Position numbers and translations under genes: made by a program. The notes under the pieces were generated by a model that saw nothing but the letters and a program-made list of their open reading frames with translations, did not search any database and was not told the origin of the DNA. 64,000 nucleotides of DNA, taken from positions 62,001 through 126,000 of the forward strand of contig JAMKCF010000012.1 in assembly GCA_023634235.1 (NCBI GenBank). The letters are read 5' to 3'. Within the stretch, counting starts at the first letter, position 1. Every line of letters begins with the position of its first letter. Of the stretch, positions 41,144 through 52,700 are shown piece by piece. Origin of the DNA: Pisaster brevispinus (Eukaryota; Echinodermata; Asteroidea; Forcipulatida; Asteriidae).

Positions 41144-44100
41144 CTGAAATAGAAATATTAATAAATAAACAATATACCCAACATTCAACCCATTCAATCA
41201 TTTCATGTTCTTGTACTTATCGGTCAGTCACAGAGTTAACCTCCATGGTCACAGTTTGGTGCAACACGTACTGATTCAATAAGATTGCATACCAACATCA
41301 CTCATGTGGGTTATGCTTCAGCCACAAAAGCCTCAACAAAAGCAACTTTGAAGAAGCACACTTTGCGCACATGGAATGGCCTTGTGGGGTCGTTTACACA
41401 ATGGAAGAATGGACCCCACAACATTTTTCTTTGTTCAACTTTGGACCCCACAGAGGAATTCTTTAGAAAAGGGAATAATACAACAACAATAGCAGGACCC
41501 CACAAACCTGATCTGTAAGGTTTGTGTGTGTGTGAGTTTGTTTTCACATTCAAACCGGGGACCTATAACAAAAGAGGACAATAGGGTCCCCGGTTGGGTA
41601 AAGGTCCCCAGTTAGAAATTGTGTACAAAACCAATGGGAGCTGTTGCCAAAAAGTTAGAGTCCAAACAAAAGAGGGACAATGGGAGGTCCACGATTGGAG
41701 GTGTTTACACACTTGCGTGTGTGTGTGTGTGTGCACACACCCTTCCCACAGTCACAACACAGTCATCTAGAAGGTGCCAGATTGTTGGAATGTTGTTAGG
41801 CATTTAAGTTCTGATTGGACAATGCATGAAGGGACTAAGCTTAATCAATAGTTTCTTTGTGAGAAAGATTTGACATCTGGTTTTGAAATTCCATCCAGTT
41901 ATCAATGGTTGTATCACATATTGTGTAACTTACCAAGTCTGCCAAGGTACCAATCAAATCTGGTAGTGGCTGTGATGCTTGGACCGCAATGCTTCTATAC
42001 CCTTCACCATCTTTGTACATGTAGTTAGTGCTTTGTCGATACTCTTCAACATACTCGTTGGCAACTCTTGATTCCTGGTGCTCATTGTTTTCTGCCAGTA
42101 TAAAAAAATATATATATATATATAATAGTTGCATTATCTTATGCGGCTTGCCCTCTAATCCTACCCTTTCATGCTTCCCGCATTGTAATGCCTACATTGC
42201 GGTACCACCTTTATGGTCCAGTGATCTACCCTTTCACACTGACTATCCTTTGTCCTCACTACTTTACTCTGATTGGTTCTTAGCCACCCCATTGTTTGAA
42301 AATTTATAACTCTGATTGGCTATATTTTCCAGTTTTTTCCTGGATAGTCTCCCTTAATCCTTTGCTCCTCTTTTTGCTATAAATGGATATGTTTGTGTTT
42401 GTTCTTGTTTATGCCTCTGACGAAGGTCCGGTTTGGATCGAAAGCTAAGGCCATCTCCCCTACTAATTTTATATATACATGGTGTAATCACCATGTCATC
42501 ATCTTACCCCTCCCCCCATTATTATATTCCTTATTTATTAATCTAATGAATAACTATAGCAGTTGTTGCTGCTGTTGCCTCTGAGGAACTAACAATTTGC
42601 AAGGGTCCCCCCCAGTGTCTCATCAACCCTAGACGAGACCCTACATGTAGTAGTCCCTTTGCATATATTTGTAGTGTACGTTTTGATTGTCTTCATACTT
42701 TGGCAAATGTGGGTAAAACACTACAGTTAATACAGAATGTCATCACGTACTTGTATCAATTAACTTCTACCAAAATCTACCTGCTGCCTGAATTCAACTG
42801 ATTTAGTACTGTATCCCCCTAAGTCACTTGTACTTCTACCATGGCCCATGAAAATCAATGGCTGATTTAGTACTGAACCCCCTAAGTCACTTTTTATGAG
42901 AGACCCCCTAACATCACAAGGCTTTTATCATGGCCCATGCATATCAATGACTCTGTACTGTACCCCCCAAGTTACTTGTACTTTTCCCATGGACCCTACT
43001 ATCAACCTTACCACTTTGTAAAATATGGTCATGGATTCTGTAAATGCCTTGCCACACCTTTGTGTTAAAATTGAAATCACCAGTGCATCTACAGACCCCT
43101 AAATGGATACAGCGTTAACTATAAGGTCTCATTTTGTCTTACCATTCCCAGATGGATCATGTTTTTTTCCACCTCCTCTTCTCTCATCCTGGCAAAGTGA
43201 TGTTATCTTTTCACATAGTAAAATATTCTGGTCCAACTGATGATCAAAAGCTGTACGGAAGGAATCTGCCATCAGCCTTGTAGCATCTAGGTTTTGTTGT
43301 AGTTGATCCATCTACACGTGGAAAGTAAAAACAACTACAGCATAACAATAACTGCATGCAAACAACTGCTGAAGTGCCCAACTGCTTGATTCATTGAATG
43401 TTTATTTTTAAACGTACTACATGTAGACTTCGAGGGCAGGATGGAAGGGGTAACGCCACTAATGTTGCAAATAATCTCATTCACATCTCGCGATGCAAAC
43501 GGTTCTAAGCTTCATCATTATCCCTGCAAATCAGTAATTATTGTGCAACAAACATTGTACAGTATGTCATGTATGTGTACTTTGTGTACTGTACATTCGA
43601 ACACGGTTGCTGTAGCTATAGGTGGCCAGCTAATGACACTGCCTGGACAAGTCCATTTTATTTGAGGGTGGTAATATTTTCAAATATTGTAAATACACTA
43701 AAAGTTTTAATAGATCTTAATTTGTTATTTGTTTATTTTTTTATTTTTTTTAACACTAATTAATGTTTACACTCTAAAAAATTCCTAAATGTTTTTTGTG
43801 TGTGTTGGTAACTGCTTCAGTAATTAAATCAATAAACAGACTATTTTTACGATGTGCACATTGCCTCATTAAAATAAATATTACCTACCATAAATGCTCC
43901 AGTCAACCGAATGGTTTTCATTTTTTGTAATAACAGTATCGCCCCTTTTAAAAATTAAATGTACCTAAGACACAATTGCAAATGATGTGATTGCATGTGA
44001 TCAACATTTCTCAGACAAGGTCATAATATAATAATAATACAACAGCACTTATGGAAACACAAACCAACACTAGAATCATTATAATTATTGACAATAAAAC

Positions 44101-47100
44101 CAGAGAAACAGACCTCATACTTAAGAGTGTCATTTTCTCTCTTGAGTCCAGCAGCTACTCTAGCACACCCACAAGGATCAGGTCTTGTGCCTCGACACGA
44201 ACAAGCACCAAGCACAGCTAGTTCCTGTAAGGTGAATATACAGTACAGTGCTTATGACACAATAGACTAATGTAACAGGCCTCCCTACCCACTCTACAAA
44301 CTGCCCAGCTTCAGCATTCATTTTGATGTACCAGTACATGTAGGATGGACGTGTGCGTGTCTATTTGACTGACCCTCAACCAAGCACAATATACACAACA
44401 CAGCAATTCATAATCCATATGCCCCAGCTTGTTGAATGGCACATTTAATTGGGCAATGAATTAAAGAGTGTGACTTATGTAGTGGTATGTACAACAATAC
44501 GCACATGAAAAACCACAATTCATGCAAACTTCTTTAAGTTAAGGTCTCTGTAAGGAATACATGGATACTAGAAAGGATAACTAAAGGTGTTTTGGTTTTC
44601 TAATTTCCACCGATGGAGGATGAATACCCAGTACTGACCTGCGCCATGCAGTGAGTTTCAGTGTCAAATAGATTACAAGATTTGTGGCGATTGTATCCTA
44701 AACGCTCCTTGACATCCATCATGGCAAGTAGTTCATCTCGTTCACGCTTTAAGCCTGGAATGACAACAACTTGCGTTTTAGGAAACTCTTACTTATATTT
44801 CAAAATGACACATCACACATCTTGTATTTATTGTGAGGATTTCCTTACCTAAATTCTCTAGCTGTGCCATCCTAAGTTGCTCCACATGTTCTTGTAGAGT
44901 TGTTTCAAGAGTTCTATTTTCCAAACAAACTCTTGGTAAGGGAAAAAGAGGTCAACAGTATATTTATGAGATACTTACAAAAACTAGGATTTTCCCTTAT
45001 GCAGGTTCATATCAAACTGCATTAACTTGAACTGAAGAACTAAATTTGCAAGACAACTATTAAAACAAGTACTTGAGAATTTCCTTTAGAACATTTCCTT
45101 CCTCCTTGGATGGCGACATTTTCATGTACAAGTAAACTAAAGAATGTACTTTGCTATGTACTATGTACATGTCATTACATGTATCCATGGTAGTGCGCCA
45201 TCTGAGCTTTATCTAAAATAGAGCCTTAATACAGACTACATACATGAACTAAAATACCTACCTGTCAAATCGTTCTGCCCATGTCCGTTGACTCATCATT
45301 GTACAATCTCTTGTGGCACTTAGATCAAATTGAAGACAATTAACCTCCTATACAACAAACAGCCAATTCAATAAAAACTCAATTTTAAAATCTTTTAGTT
45401 AACTTTTTGTTTCAGTAAGCAGACTATATGCATTTGAGCAGTTTTGTGAATGTGTTTATTTTTTAATTGAACCCCAGTGTCGGAGATTATTTATCTCATA
45501 CATGGCAGAGTTTTCATCACCAAGTATTTGAAAAGAGCCTTCAGGATGAAAATTTGTCATGTATGTTTTTCTGTAATCCAAATAGTGCACTTGATAACTT
45601 AAATCAGTTAGTATCTTTGTATATTAACCCTAATTATGTTACCTGCTCCAGTGATGTCTTTACATATTTAGCTTCTTGGATTGACTTGGAATGTTCTTTG
45701 TTAATCATAACAGCCTAGAAAAAAAGTCAAACTTAAATCTTTAATCAATCATACTTCAAGAAACAATTCATTGAACTCAAGATTCAACTTATAAAGCAGA
45801 TGTACTTGGTACATGTGGATTGGTTTACAAAAAGCAAAATATTTGTACATCATTGTAATTTTTATTTATTTATTTATTTATTGGGTTTGTTTTGTTCGTT
45901 CGTTTGTTTGTTTGTGCTTTTGGTTGGTTGTTTTGGTGGGGGGGGGGGGGTTTGGAGGGGTTGCATGCGTGCTTGCATAGACATGAGAGAAGATGGATTT
46001 AAACCATAATTTATGATAATTTGTTCACACGCTGATAACCTAACAAATAAAATATAATAAATAATAAATTGATGCAATGTACACGTACTTACATGTGCAA
46101 ACTACATGTGCAGCCACACCATTCACATGGTCACAAGTGCAGGATGATGGCAAAAGGAATTAAATACATATTTTTAGTATATTAGTGTCACATGTTCACC
46201 GTGCCTATGTTTTAAAAGCAAACATGATTGGTACAAAATCTTAGTCTAAGATTATTTTTATATTTTCCATATGAGTATCAAGTATATCTTATTTTGGCAG
46301 TATTAAATTTTGTTTAAACATATTTGCAGTAAATCATTATATTGACCATTAGTTGACACACACGTACAGACATGTCAGAGTCACATGTATCAGATACTGA
46401 TCGGAATGTTAGATATTGTTTTGCGTGCAAAAGGAAACACTTTGAGAATTTCTTGCATGTTATTATATTGTACAGTAGTTGTTGTTACCTATCACAAGAT
46501 TTTAGATGCAAATGATTCTCAGGACAATTAATACATGTACCAGTATCAAATTTATGATAGACATACCATACTGATTCAAAATAATTTCCAACTCTTTTTA
46601 AAGTAACATTTTGCGTGTGTTTGTCGCAGTGTTTGGGGAACATGGCTACAATGCTAGAAACCATGAACATGTACATGTACTATGCATAGTGTACACTTAA
46701 GTGTATACGAGCAAAGTTTACAGATATAAAACCTAACAGCTGTTTTCACTGTTTCTCTATTTATTGATTTGAATACGCATCACCAAATTTACCCACACAG
46801 AACACAATGGTCAATGATGGATGGTACACATGTACACACACACAGCATGCAGACATACATACACAGAGGATGGACTGTAATTTGTAAATGTTCCCTTTTA
46901 TTGTGAATTTTGTGATCCATGCTAAACAAAGACCTCCACAGTACAAACAAATAAGTCACCTTGCCCCTAATCTGCTATGTTTTGGGGTTGGAACATGACA
47001 TTAACTTTACATGTAAATGTAGTTTCAACAACTCTCCTACAGTGTGCACTTTAAATATACTTTGTTTTCAATACTTCAGTTTTCATACACTTTCCCAAAT

Positions 47101-48895
47101 CTGCAAAGGTCACAATTGTATCCCCATTAGCCTTGTTAGTAAATTTGAATGTAACTAGGGTCAAAATGTATATACAACTTCCTTTCACAGTCAAGACTTG
47201 AACCTAACAACATCAAAATTGGAAAGAATTCAACAATAAATGTATTCACCTGACTTTGCAGTATTTGAATGGCTCGATATTTACTGTTTAACTGTCTCTT
47301 TGTTGATTCAAGATCACTCTGTAGCTCTGTCACTTCCTGTTCATACATGATGTGAAAGAGAATAGTCCCCAATAAACTACAGTCTAATTAAAACAATAAG
47401 ACATGAAAGACAAGACACCTGTCAGCCTGTATGAACATTTATAAACCCCTTCCCAAACCCAAACCAATTAGCCATTGAAGTCGGCGTAGCAGTGAAATAC
47501 ATTTATTTACATTAGCACTATCAAAGATGATTACACTACACTTTCCAGTGTTCAAAAAATAATAATTTTAAATGTTACACTTGGTAAATTGTTAAAAAAG
47601 GTAAATTTTGAGAGGTCCTTCTTAAAACCACCCAAGGAATTGGAAAGGGACAGGCTTGGAACTTCATCTTTTAGAGGGCAATGTAATTTTCATTTGGCCA
47701 GGCCTGTAACCAGGATACAAACAAGCTTTAAAAAACTAGTGTGACCTTTCTCTATGGTGTGACCAACACTTAAAGGATTAAACTGTAGTCTAGTAGAATC
47801 AAAAATAAGTATATTGAAGACCAAGACAAATGTTAATGGACATAACTTTAATATTGAAAGCACTAGCAGTAGCACTGGTAGTGTAGTGGTACTACTACTA
47901 CTACTAGGAAGACAACAGTCGCTGTTAAACAAGTGTTACATTGTACATCATGAAACTAGTATTAGTAATACAGTTTCCCGACTGACCATGCACTGACATC
48001 CCACTACCACTCAGGGCTATTAAACTAGTACTTTACAAATAGTAAGTACTTGAAACTGTTAGACCCAGTAACTGGGGCGCTAGTTACTGGGTCTATAATA
48101 TTAGTATACATTTTCATGATTGTATATGTACCTGTGATGCTAATTCTGACCCAGAGATTACTTGTTCATCTGAGCTACACGAGTCAACCTTGTTGTCACC
48201 AGAACCTTATAAAATATGAAAACAAATTGTGTTTGAGAAACTGCATACACTTCAAAATTAATATCTGCCCCTGTAGGATCTTTTTTAAAGTTAAAGATGC
48301 ATATTTATCATAGTATTGAAATTATAGCAAATAATATCAACTTTTTACGACAAATTTTCAACTCGAAATTTACTTTTTTATAAAGTTATGCACTATTTTA
48401 CTGTGAACATGATTGATGGTGAGCTTGAACAGAATTATTGCACCATTCGTATATGTAGTTATACTTACCACTGACCTTCCTTTGATTAATAAGAGCTCTG
48501 CTTACCACACCAGACCTTAGTCTTGGCACCAAATCAGAGCCCCCAACCCTATCTGAATCTGGAGCTCCATACAAATAACTGTGTTTTTGTTGCAGCCCAG
48601 ACTCACAACTACCATCTGTGTCACTGTCACGACGGTCAGTTGGTTCTATATTACATCTCAAACAAGTTCTGTGGCTGTTTCTTACAAACACTTCATCTCC
48701 ATCAAAAGGTTTTATTCTGTTTCCTGGCTGACTAGTTCTACTCTTGTGTGAACTATTTTTGCTGGCACTTGTCGGCTCTACAACAGCTCCTGGCAGAAGT
48801 CCTAAGCCAAATCCAAGGTCTCCTTTCGTTAAGTTTTGACAGCCTTCAACATCTGAGTCCGACTTGTCAAAGGCACTGTAACTTATTCTTCTCAT
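41027..48895 (-). CDS. CCDC125: CCDC125 orthologue, coiled-coil protein, 11 coding exons (gene-level entry)
   Basis: The joined product is 499 residues (human CCDC125 is 511). Exons in transcription order: 48895-48469, 48205-48132, 47336-47250, 45714-45643, 45347-45262, 44931-44849, 44754-44639, 44224-44114, 43311-43143, 42091-41934, 41143-41027. All junctions are GT..AG and all phases agree (1500 nt). Family-specific blocks: LTKGDLGFGLG near the N-terminus, an EVTELQSDLESTKRQL coiled coil, ELAVLGACSCRG...CGCARVAA with its paired cysteines, MADSFRTAFDHQL, and LNDKTEALVHQRLVAKMLAR at the C-terminus. CCDC125 (also called Kenae) has been linked to cell motility in mammals; its biochemical role is not well defined. 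Repeat-bearing introns; divergent neighbour MRPL43 starts about 0.7 kb away. Confidence 0.9.
41144..41933 (-). other. CCDC125 intron 10 with dispersed repeat
   Basis: Contains about 41340-41740, a repeat-derived stretch sharing TTTTTCTTTGTTCAA, ACCCCACAGAGGA and AAAAGGGAATAATA with 24735-24890, followed by a GT microsatellite at about 41715-41735. No exon recognised. Confidence 0.55.
41934..42091 (-). CDS. CCDC125: CCDC125 coding exon 10
   Basis: ENNEHQESRVANEYVEEYRQ onward, ending PLPDLIGTLADL; PDLIGTLADL replaces the EVLKMLIDL of vertebrates just before LNDK. Phase 1 in, phase 0 out; acceptor ACTGGCAG, donor TTG|GTAAGT. Confidence 0.83.
42128..42480 (+). mobile_element. probable Penelope-like element terminal-repeat remnant with hammerhead-like core
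   Basis: The sequence CTGACGAAGGTCCGG...GATCGAAAGCT at 42417-42447 resembles the CTGATGAAGG...CCGAAAC block found in the terminal repeats of Penelope-like retroelements, which carry hammerhead ribozymes. Only the 3' boundary region is recognisable; the 5' extent is a guess. It lies antisense in a CCDC125 intron. Confidence 0.45.
42417..42443 (+). ncRNA. hammerhead-ribozyme-like core (degenerate or minimal)
   Basis: CTGACGA (42417-42423) and GAAA (42440-42443) are the two conserved hammerhead core strands. Between them GGTCC (42425-42429) can pair with GGATC (42435-42439), with one G-U wobble, around a 5-base loop; A42424 is left as a bulge. I could not define stems I and III or the cleavage-site strand, so activity is not supported. 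Confidence 0.3.
42800..43005 (+). repeat. minisatellite, unit about 65 bp, three diverged copies
   Basis: Blocks TTTAGTACTG-A-CCCCCTAAGTCAC-TT and CATGGCCCATG-A-ATCAATG recur at about 42810, 42866 and 42940. In CCDC125 intron 9, just downstream (in transcription) of exon 9. Confidence 0.7.
43143..43311 (-). CDS. CCDC125: CCDC125 coding exon 9
   Basis: MDQLQQNLDATRLMADSFRT then AFDHQLDQNILLCEKITSLC and a basic Gly-rich end. MADSFRTAFDHQL aligns with MADAFRIAFEQQL. Donor AATG|GTAAGA, phase 1. Confidence 0.9.
44114..44224 (-). CDS. CCDC125: CCDC125 coding exon 8: cysteine-paired signature
   Basis: ELAVLGACSCRGTRPDPCGC then ARVAAGLKRENDTLKYE. This is the most diagnostic segment; the vertebrate counterpart is ELAVLGACLCHG...PCSCARMAA. 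The two C-x-C pairs could coordinate metal, which is inference. Phase 0. Confidence 0.92.
44639..44754 (-). CDS. CCDC125: CCDC125 coding exon 7
   Basis: LKRERDELLAMMDVKERLGY then NRHKSCNLFDTETHCMAQ. LLAMMDVKE corresponds to YLEALAMLDIKQ. Phase 1 in, phase 0 out; donor CAG|GTCAGT. Confidence 0.87.
44849..44931 (-). CDS. CCDC125: CCDC125 coding exon 6: coiled coil
   Basis: VCLENRTLETTLQEHVEQLR then MAQLENL, following DR as DRLNCENAVLKENL does in vertebrates. The acceptor could be placed 2 bases further on, but only the site before AGTTTG keeps frame. Phase 1 out. Confidence 0.86.
45262..45347 (-). CDS. CCDC125: CCDC125 coding exon 5: coiled coil
   Basis: EVNCLQFDLSATRDCTMMSQ then RTWAERFDR; equivalent to EINALQWEIEFDHNRF...ESWIQKYDR. 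Phase 0 in, phase 2 out; donor ACAG|GTAGGT. Confidence 0.87.
45643..45714 (-). CDS. CCDC125: CCDC125 coding exon 4: coiled coil
   Basis: 24 residues, AVMINKEHSKSIQEAKYVKT then SLEQ, phase 0 both ends, heptad-like. Acceptor TTTTTTCTAG, donor CAG|GTAACA. Confidence 0.82.
45715..47249 (-). other. CCDC125 intron 3
   Basis: No exon recognised. Contains TTTA and GTTT microsatellites at about 45868-45925, a G run at about 45937-45950, and many ACATGTAC words. Nothing else seen. Confidence 0.5.
47250..47336 (-). CDS. CCDC125: CCDC125 coding exon 3: coiled coil
   Basis: EVTELQSDLESTKRQLNSKY then RAIQILQSQ, matching EVEMLKTELEASQRQL..KEEALKILQS of the vertebrate protein. Phase 0 both ends; acceptor TATGAACAG, donor CAG|GTGAAT. 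Confidence 0.88.
48060..48095. repeat. near-palindrome on AGACCCAGTAACT
   Basis: TAGACCCAGTAACTGG at 48059 onward and its partner AGTTACTGGGTCTA to about 48094 form a fold-back with a short centre. The same word occurs at 57067-57081 (inverted) and 58675-58690, so it marks a dispersed family. Confidence 0.65.
48132..48205 (-). CDS. CCDC125: CCDC125 coding exon 2
   Basis: Encodes SGDNKVDSCSSDEQVISGSE then LASQ. Ser-rich linker, analogous to the SSTVDSNSELSNEEL segment. Phase 1 in, phase 0 out; donor CAG|GTACAT. Confidence 0.75.
48469..48895 (-). CDS. CCDC125: CCDC125 coding exon 1
   Basis: Residues 1-142 starting MRRISYSAFDKSDSDVEG. LTKGDLGFGLGLLPG matches the MTEGDLGYGLGRKPG segment of vertebrate CCDC125. 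The rest is Ser/Arg/Asp-rich and probably disordered. Donor AGTG|GTAAGT, phase 1. Confidence 0.88.
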
Positions 48896-49575
48896 TGTTT
48901 CTATACCTCTTAATCTTGCCCAATCTATTTAAATTCTAAAACTACATGTTTACAATTAATAAAGAGTGATTTACCAAGATCAATTTACCACGTAAGTCTA
49001 TGGAACTGTGAGAGCCGAGCAACACCTTCAATTAGGTGCCAGCTGTTAATCTTCATCCGCATAATGAGAAACAAGAAAGTACGTCGGAATTTAATACTAA
49101 TTGCACGAATTTAGCAAACGTTTGTTCTTAAGCTAATATTTAGCCTTTGTGTGAAGCATTGAAACGATGGAAGTTTTATCAGAAAAATGCAGGTATGTTT
49201 TTATTTTAAAGTTTAATAAATTCGCGGATTAATAATGATGATGTCTGTCTTTTTAAAACATTTAACTTTAAATACCTAAAAACTCAATAAATAAAATGTA
49301 AAAACACTTTTTAAAATTTAAATAAATATGAGTTACAATTAACAGTTATTTGGTAAAGTAAAAAGCCAAAACAATAGCAATAATTTGTAAATAAAAGTAT
49401 ACTAACTTTCTACACATTGCCCAAAATAGCTGGGTTTCGTTGTTGGTTCCCAGACGTCTCTGCTTTGTGCAGGATTAGTGGTATTGCATAACGCGTTAAG
49501 TCCTCGGTTGTTGACGAGTGTGAAATCAAACGAGTGAAATTGGGTTAAATTTGGCAATCATTTTCTTCTCAAAAC
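48896..49575. promoter_or_regulatory. divergent promoter region between CCDC125 and MRPL43
   Basis: The two start codons face away from each other, 680 bases apart, so both 5' UTRs and promoters must lie here unless upstream non-coding exons exist. I see no TATA box at a sensible distance. The only other candidate is a short plus-strand frame at 49167 ending at a donor-like AG|GTATGT (49192/49193). No further element assigned. Confidence 0.55.
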
Positions 49576-49706
49576 ATGTCAATGCCACACAATCCAAGTG
49601 CTTTTTTACAAAGCGTTTTGAAAAATGGAATCGGACGTTACGTATGTCAGCTGCAAAGGCTCACCCTTCAGTTTAGCAAGGCGGGAGGGAGTGCAAAAGG
49701 AGTCAG
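49576..49706 (+). CDS. MRPL43: MRPL43 coding exon 1
   Basis: [20 protein letters not shown] then [23 protein letters not shown] and two bases of Arg. A second ATG at codon 3 is an alternative start. Donor TCAG|GTAGGC, phase 2. Vertebrate proteins start at the same distance from FL.SVL.NG. Confidence 0.92.
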
Positions 49707-52700
49707 GTAGGCCATTCATTCAATCAAAATTGTAAAGACCTGGGCCCTGGCGTTAGTGTTGGGCGCAATCTTTGAAATTGTCCTTTTTTTCTAATTCTTT
49801 TTTTAATTCGCGCCATAGAGTTATATATAGGAACTAGAGAGCGCACTAGCCTAGGTACGCGGCCCGACAAGGGCAGCGCGGCGGCCATTTCTTAAGTAGT
49901 CAAAAACAACGTCTAAACTATTTCATTTGTGCGTGTTGCAACAGAGCAATGGTTAACAATGAAAGGGTTTACTGTGAAATTTATGAATGCCAGTGAAGAC
50001 CGTTTATAGTACTAAATAATTCCCGAATAAATATAATATTTTAGAATAATATTCCTTCACTTTGGACAATAAATCGTGATCGTGGCATGTGTGTGTTCAT
50101 CTTCTATTGAAATAAATAACCTAAACCTCACGAAACAACTTTAATACAGCCGCTTTTTTGTATAGACCGCATTGGCCTAATGTGTATTTAGCAAGCACAC
50201 CGCGTAATTCGTATTCAATGTTGCCATCGTACAAAATGGCGCGCGTGTCTCCTTGCGGTCCCGTCGCGTTTGTGCACAAGCATTACCAGTGCGCCCTCTA
50301 GTTCCTATATATAACTCTATGATTCGCGCGGTGTGCCATTTTTGTAACGGCGCAAACTTCGCTTCCTTGCCACTGATCTCCATCCTCGTTCCCAGGGGTG
50401 ATCGATCTCGCCGCGCCATTTATTTCCCAGCATGCCTTGCTCGATCATAACCCCTGGAATTGGTTCATTAAAATGTGCTAGAATCTAGCACATTTTAATT
50501 AGGCCTGAGCCGATCCATTCTATGCGCGCGCTCAAGTATGGTATTAACGTGCAAAAGAGGCATCAATCAAGTCAATGAGCAACTGGTCCTCTGTCATTCT
50601 TTGATTTTGTGATATGTCTAACTGTATGCAGTTCAGGGTGACCGTGTAAAAACATGATTCATTTGAAATGGAATCGCGTCAAAATACTTGCATTTTCACA
50701 CGTGCGTACTAAGCGTCCTACAAGTGCCATACATGCGCTCGAAAGTTTTTAACAAGCGTGCGTGCAAAGTAGTCACCCGTGGGAGCCAATCAGGGTTGTT
50801 TCTCAGTACATCCCTACCAGGGGTTAGTGACGAGAGGTATCGATACGGCACGCTGCCCATGGTAGCGAGGCTGACTGATCTCTATTCAGTGTAGAGATCA
50901 GTCAACCTCGTTCCCAGTGGTGTACGATCTCGACGCGCCATTTTGTTTTCTTTCCCAAAATGCCTTGCTCGATTGTAACCCCTGGAAGTGTGACTTCAAA
51001 ATATCCAAATATATTTGAAATTTTAATTAGTCCTGTGGTTGATCCATTCTGTGTTAGAGACTACGCAGACCGCGCTGTCAAAGGATGCATCAACTTCAAG
51101 TCATGGAGCAACTGGCCCCTCTCGATCTTTTTCGATCTTGTGATTCGTCTAACTGTATGCAGTTTAGGACGGTAGACGGAAGATGAGACCAAGTAGAGGA
51201 CCCTACGTCATCACAGCGATATGAATAAAACATTTCGATCGGGTCATAATTAGCATATTATAATTGTACTTGGTCGTCGTGTAAGTACAGTAAATGCCTG
51301 CGTCCGTATAGTGTTTCATGTCACTGCATACATGTACATGTACATAAGACGTTCTGTTCTAAATGTACTGTTATTAAATCAATTTCGTCTGATAATTGGG
51401 AATTAGAATCGTGAATAGAAAGTAAAAAGAGATAAGTTTATAAAATATGGACAACAGGACAAGCACTAGTGGTTCAGTTCTCCAATCTTATAAATTTATT
51501 TTCCTTCATTTCAAAAAGAAAGTAGGCCTTCAGTTGAAATTTGTCAGTATTGCGTCTTTCAATTGAAAAATACTAATTTAACAGCATGCAATTCGTTTTC
51601 TTTTGTGTGCTGCAACTTTGGATATGACTGAGTTGGAAGAGTTGAACATTTTCTACAGTAATTTAGTTTAACAGTTTTATTTTTCCACTTAAAATATGTG
51701 AGCTACTTAATCACTATCAATCAGTACAACGTATTCACCTCTGGCAAGATAGAAACCACACTTTAAAGTTAGGATTGCCATTTCCCAAAGCTTCATAATG
51801 TCATGGTCTATTATGGTCTCAATGACTTTAAACCACCGGACAAATCATTAATTAATAATGACTCAAATATAAGCACCTTTTCATATTAAAAAAAGCTTCA
51901 AAATTCAGTTTTATCCCTAGATATACAATTTTTGTATATTATTTAATTATGCAAAAATCATCAAACGATATATGGAAATTATTTGTATGTGTTACATTAT
52001 TAAACTCAATGTTCATGTTCATTTACAAAAAAGAACCACTGCCATCTAAAGATCTTAAACATATGGAAAATTTGTCATATTTACTCATACTGAGCAATGC
52101 ATATGATTTATGAGTAATTGCTACACATGTAAAGTGTGACCATCTGCAACAAACATCACAGCGAACCCACATTTGCTGTTTGGCAAAAGAGGGACAACCA
52201 ATCTTGTCACATTTTGTTCGCTGCGAAGGTGGCTTGACAGCTGCATGAATGAGCTCATGAAGTACAAAAGTCCTCATCAGTGCCGGCAAAGAAGTCGTTG
52301 GCCAATGAGGAAAGTCCACTTTTTATGCCAAGGGTCAAAGCTAAGGCATTCTGTTGAGAGGAAGATATAAGAATAACAGAAATTTCCACTTATTAAAAAA
52401 CATTAACAAATGTAACACAAAGACAATTAGTAAAACCATTAAGTTATTCTAATGGTCAATCCAGAGCAGAGTGATATCCCATTAGAATGACATCCATGGT
52501 TAAATGACATCCCCAGTAGAGTGACATATCCCAGTATAGTGACATCCCCAGTAGAATGACATCCCCAGTAGAGTGACATATCCCAGTAGAGTGACATCCC
52601 CAGTAGAGTGACATATCCCAGTAGAGTGACATCCCAAGTAGAATGACATCCCCAGTAGAGTGACATCCCCAGTAGAATAACATCCCCAGTAGAGTGACAT

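Noticed and set aside
45800..46077. Open frames with poly-Pro/Gly stretches
   Set aside because: Produced by TTTA, GTTT and poly-G simple repeats in CCDC125 intron 3.
49167..49192. Possible alternative first exon (MEVLSEKC, donor AG|GTATGT, phase 2) between CCDC125 and MRPL43
   Set aside because: The phase would fit MRPL43 exon 2, but the product would lack the conserved N-terminal [14 protein letters not shown] block. Nothing else supports it.
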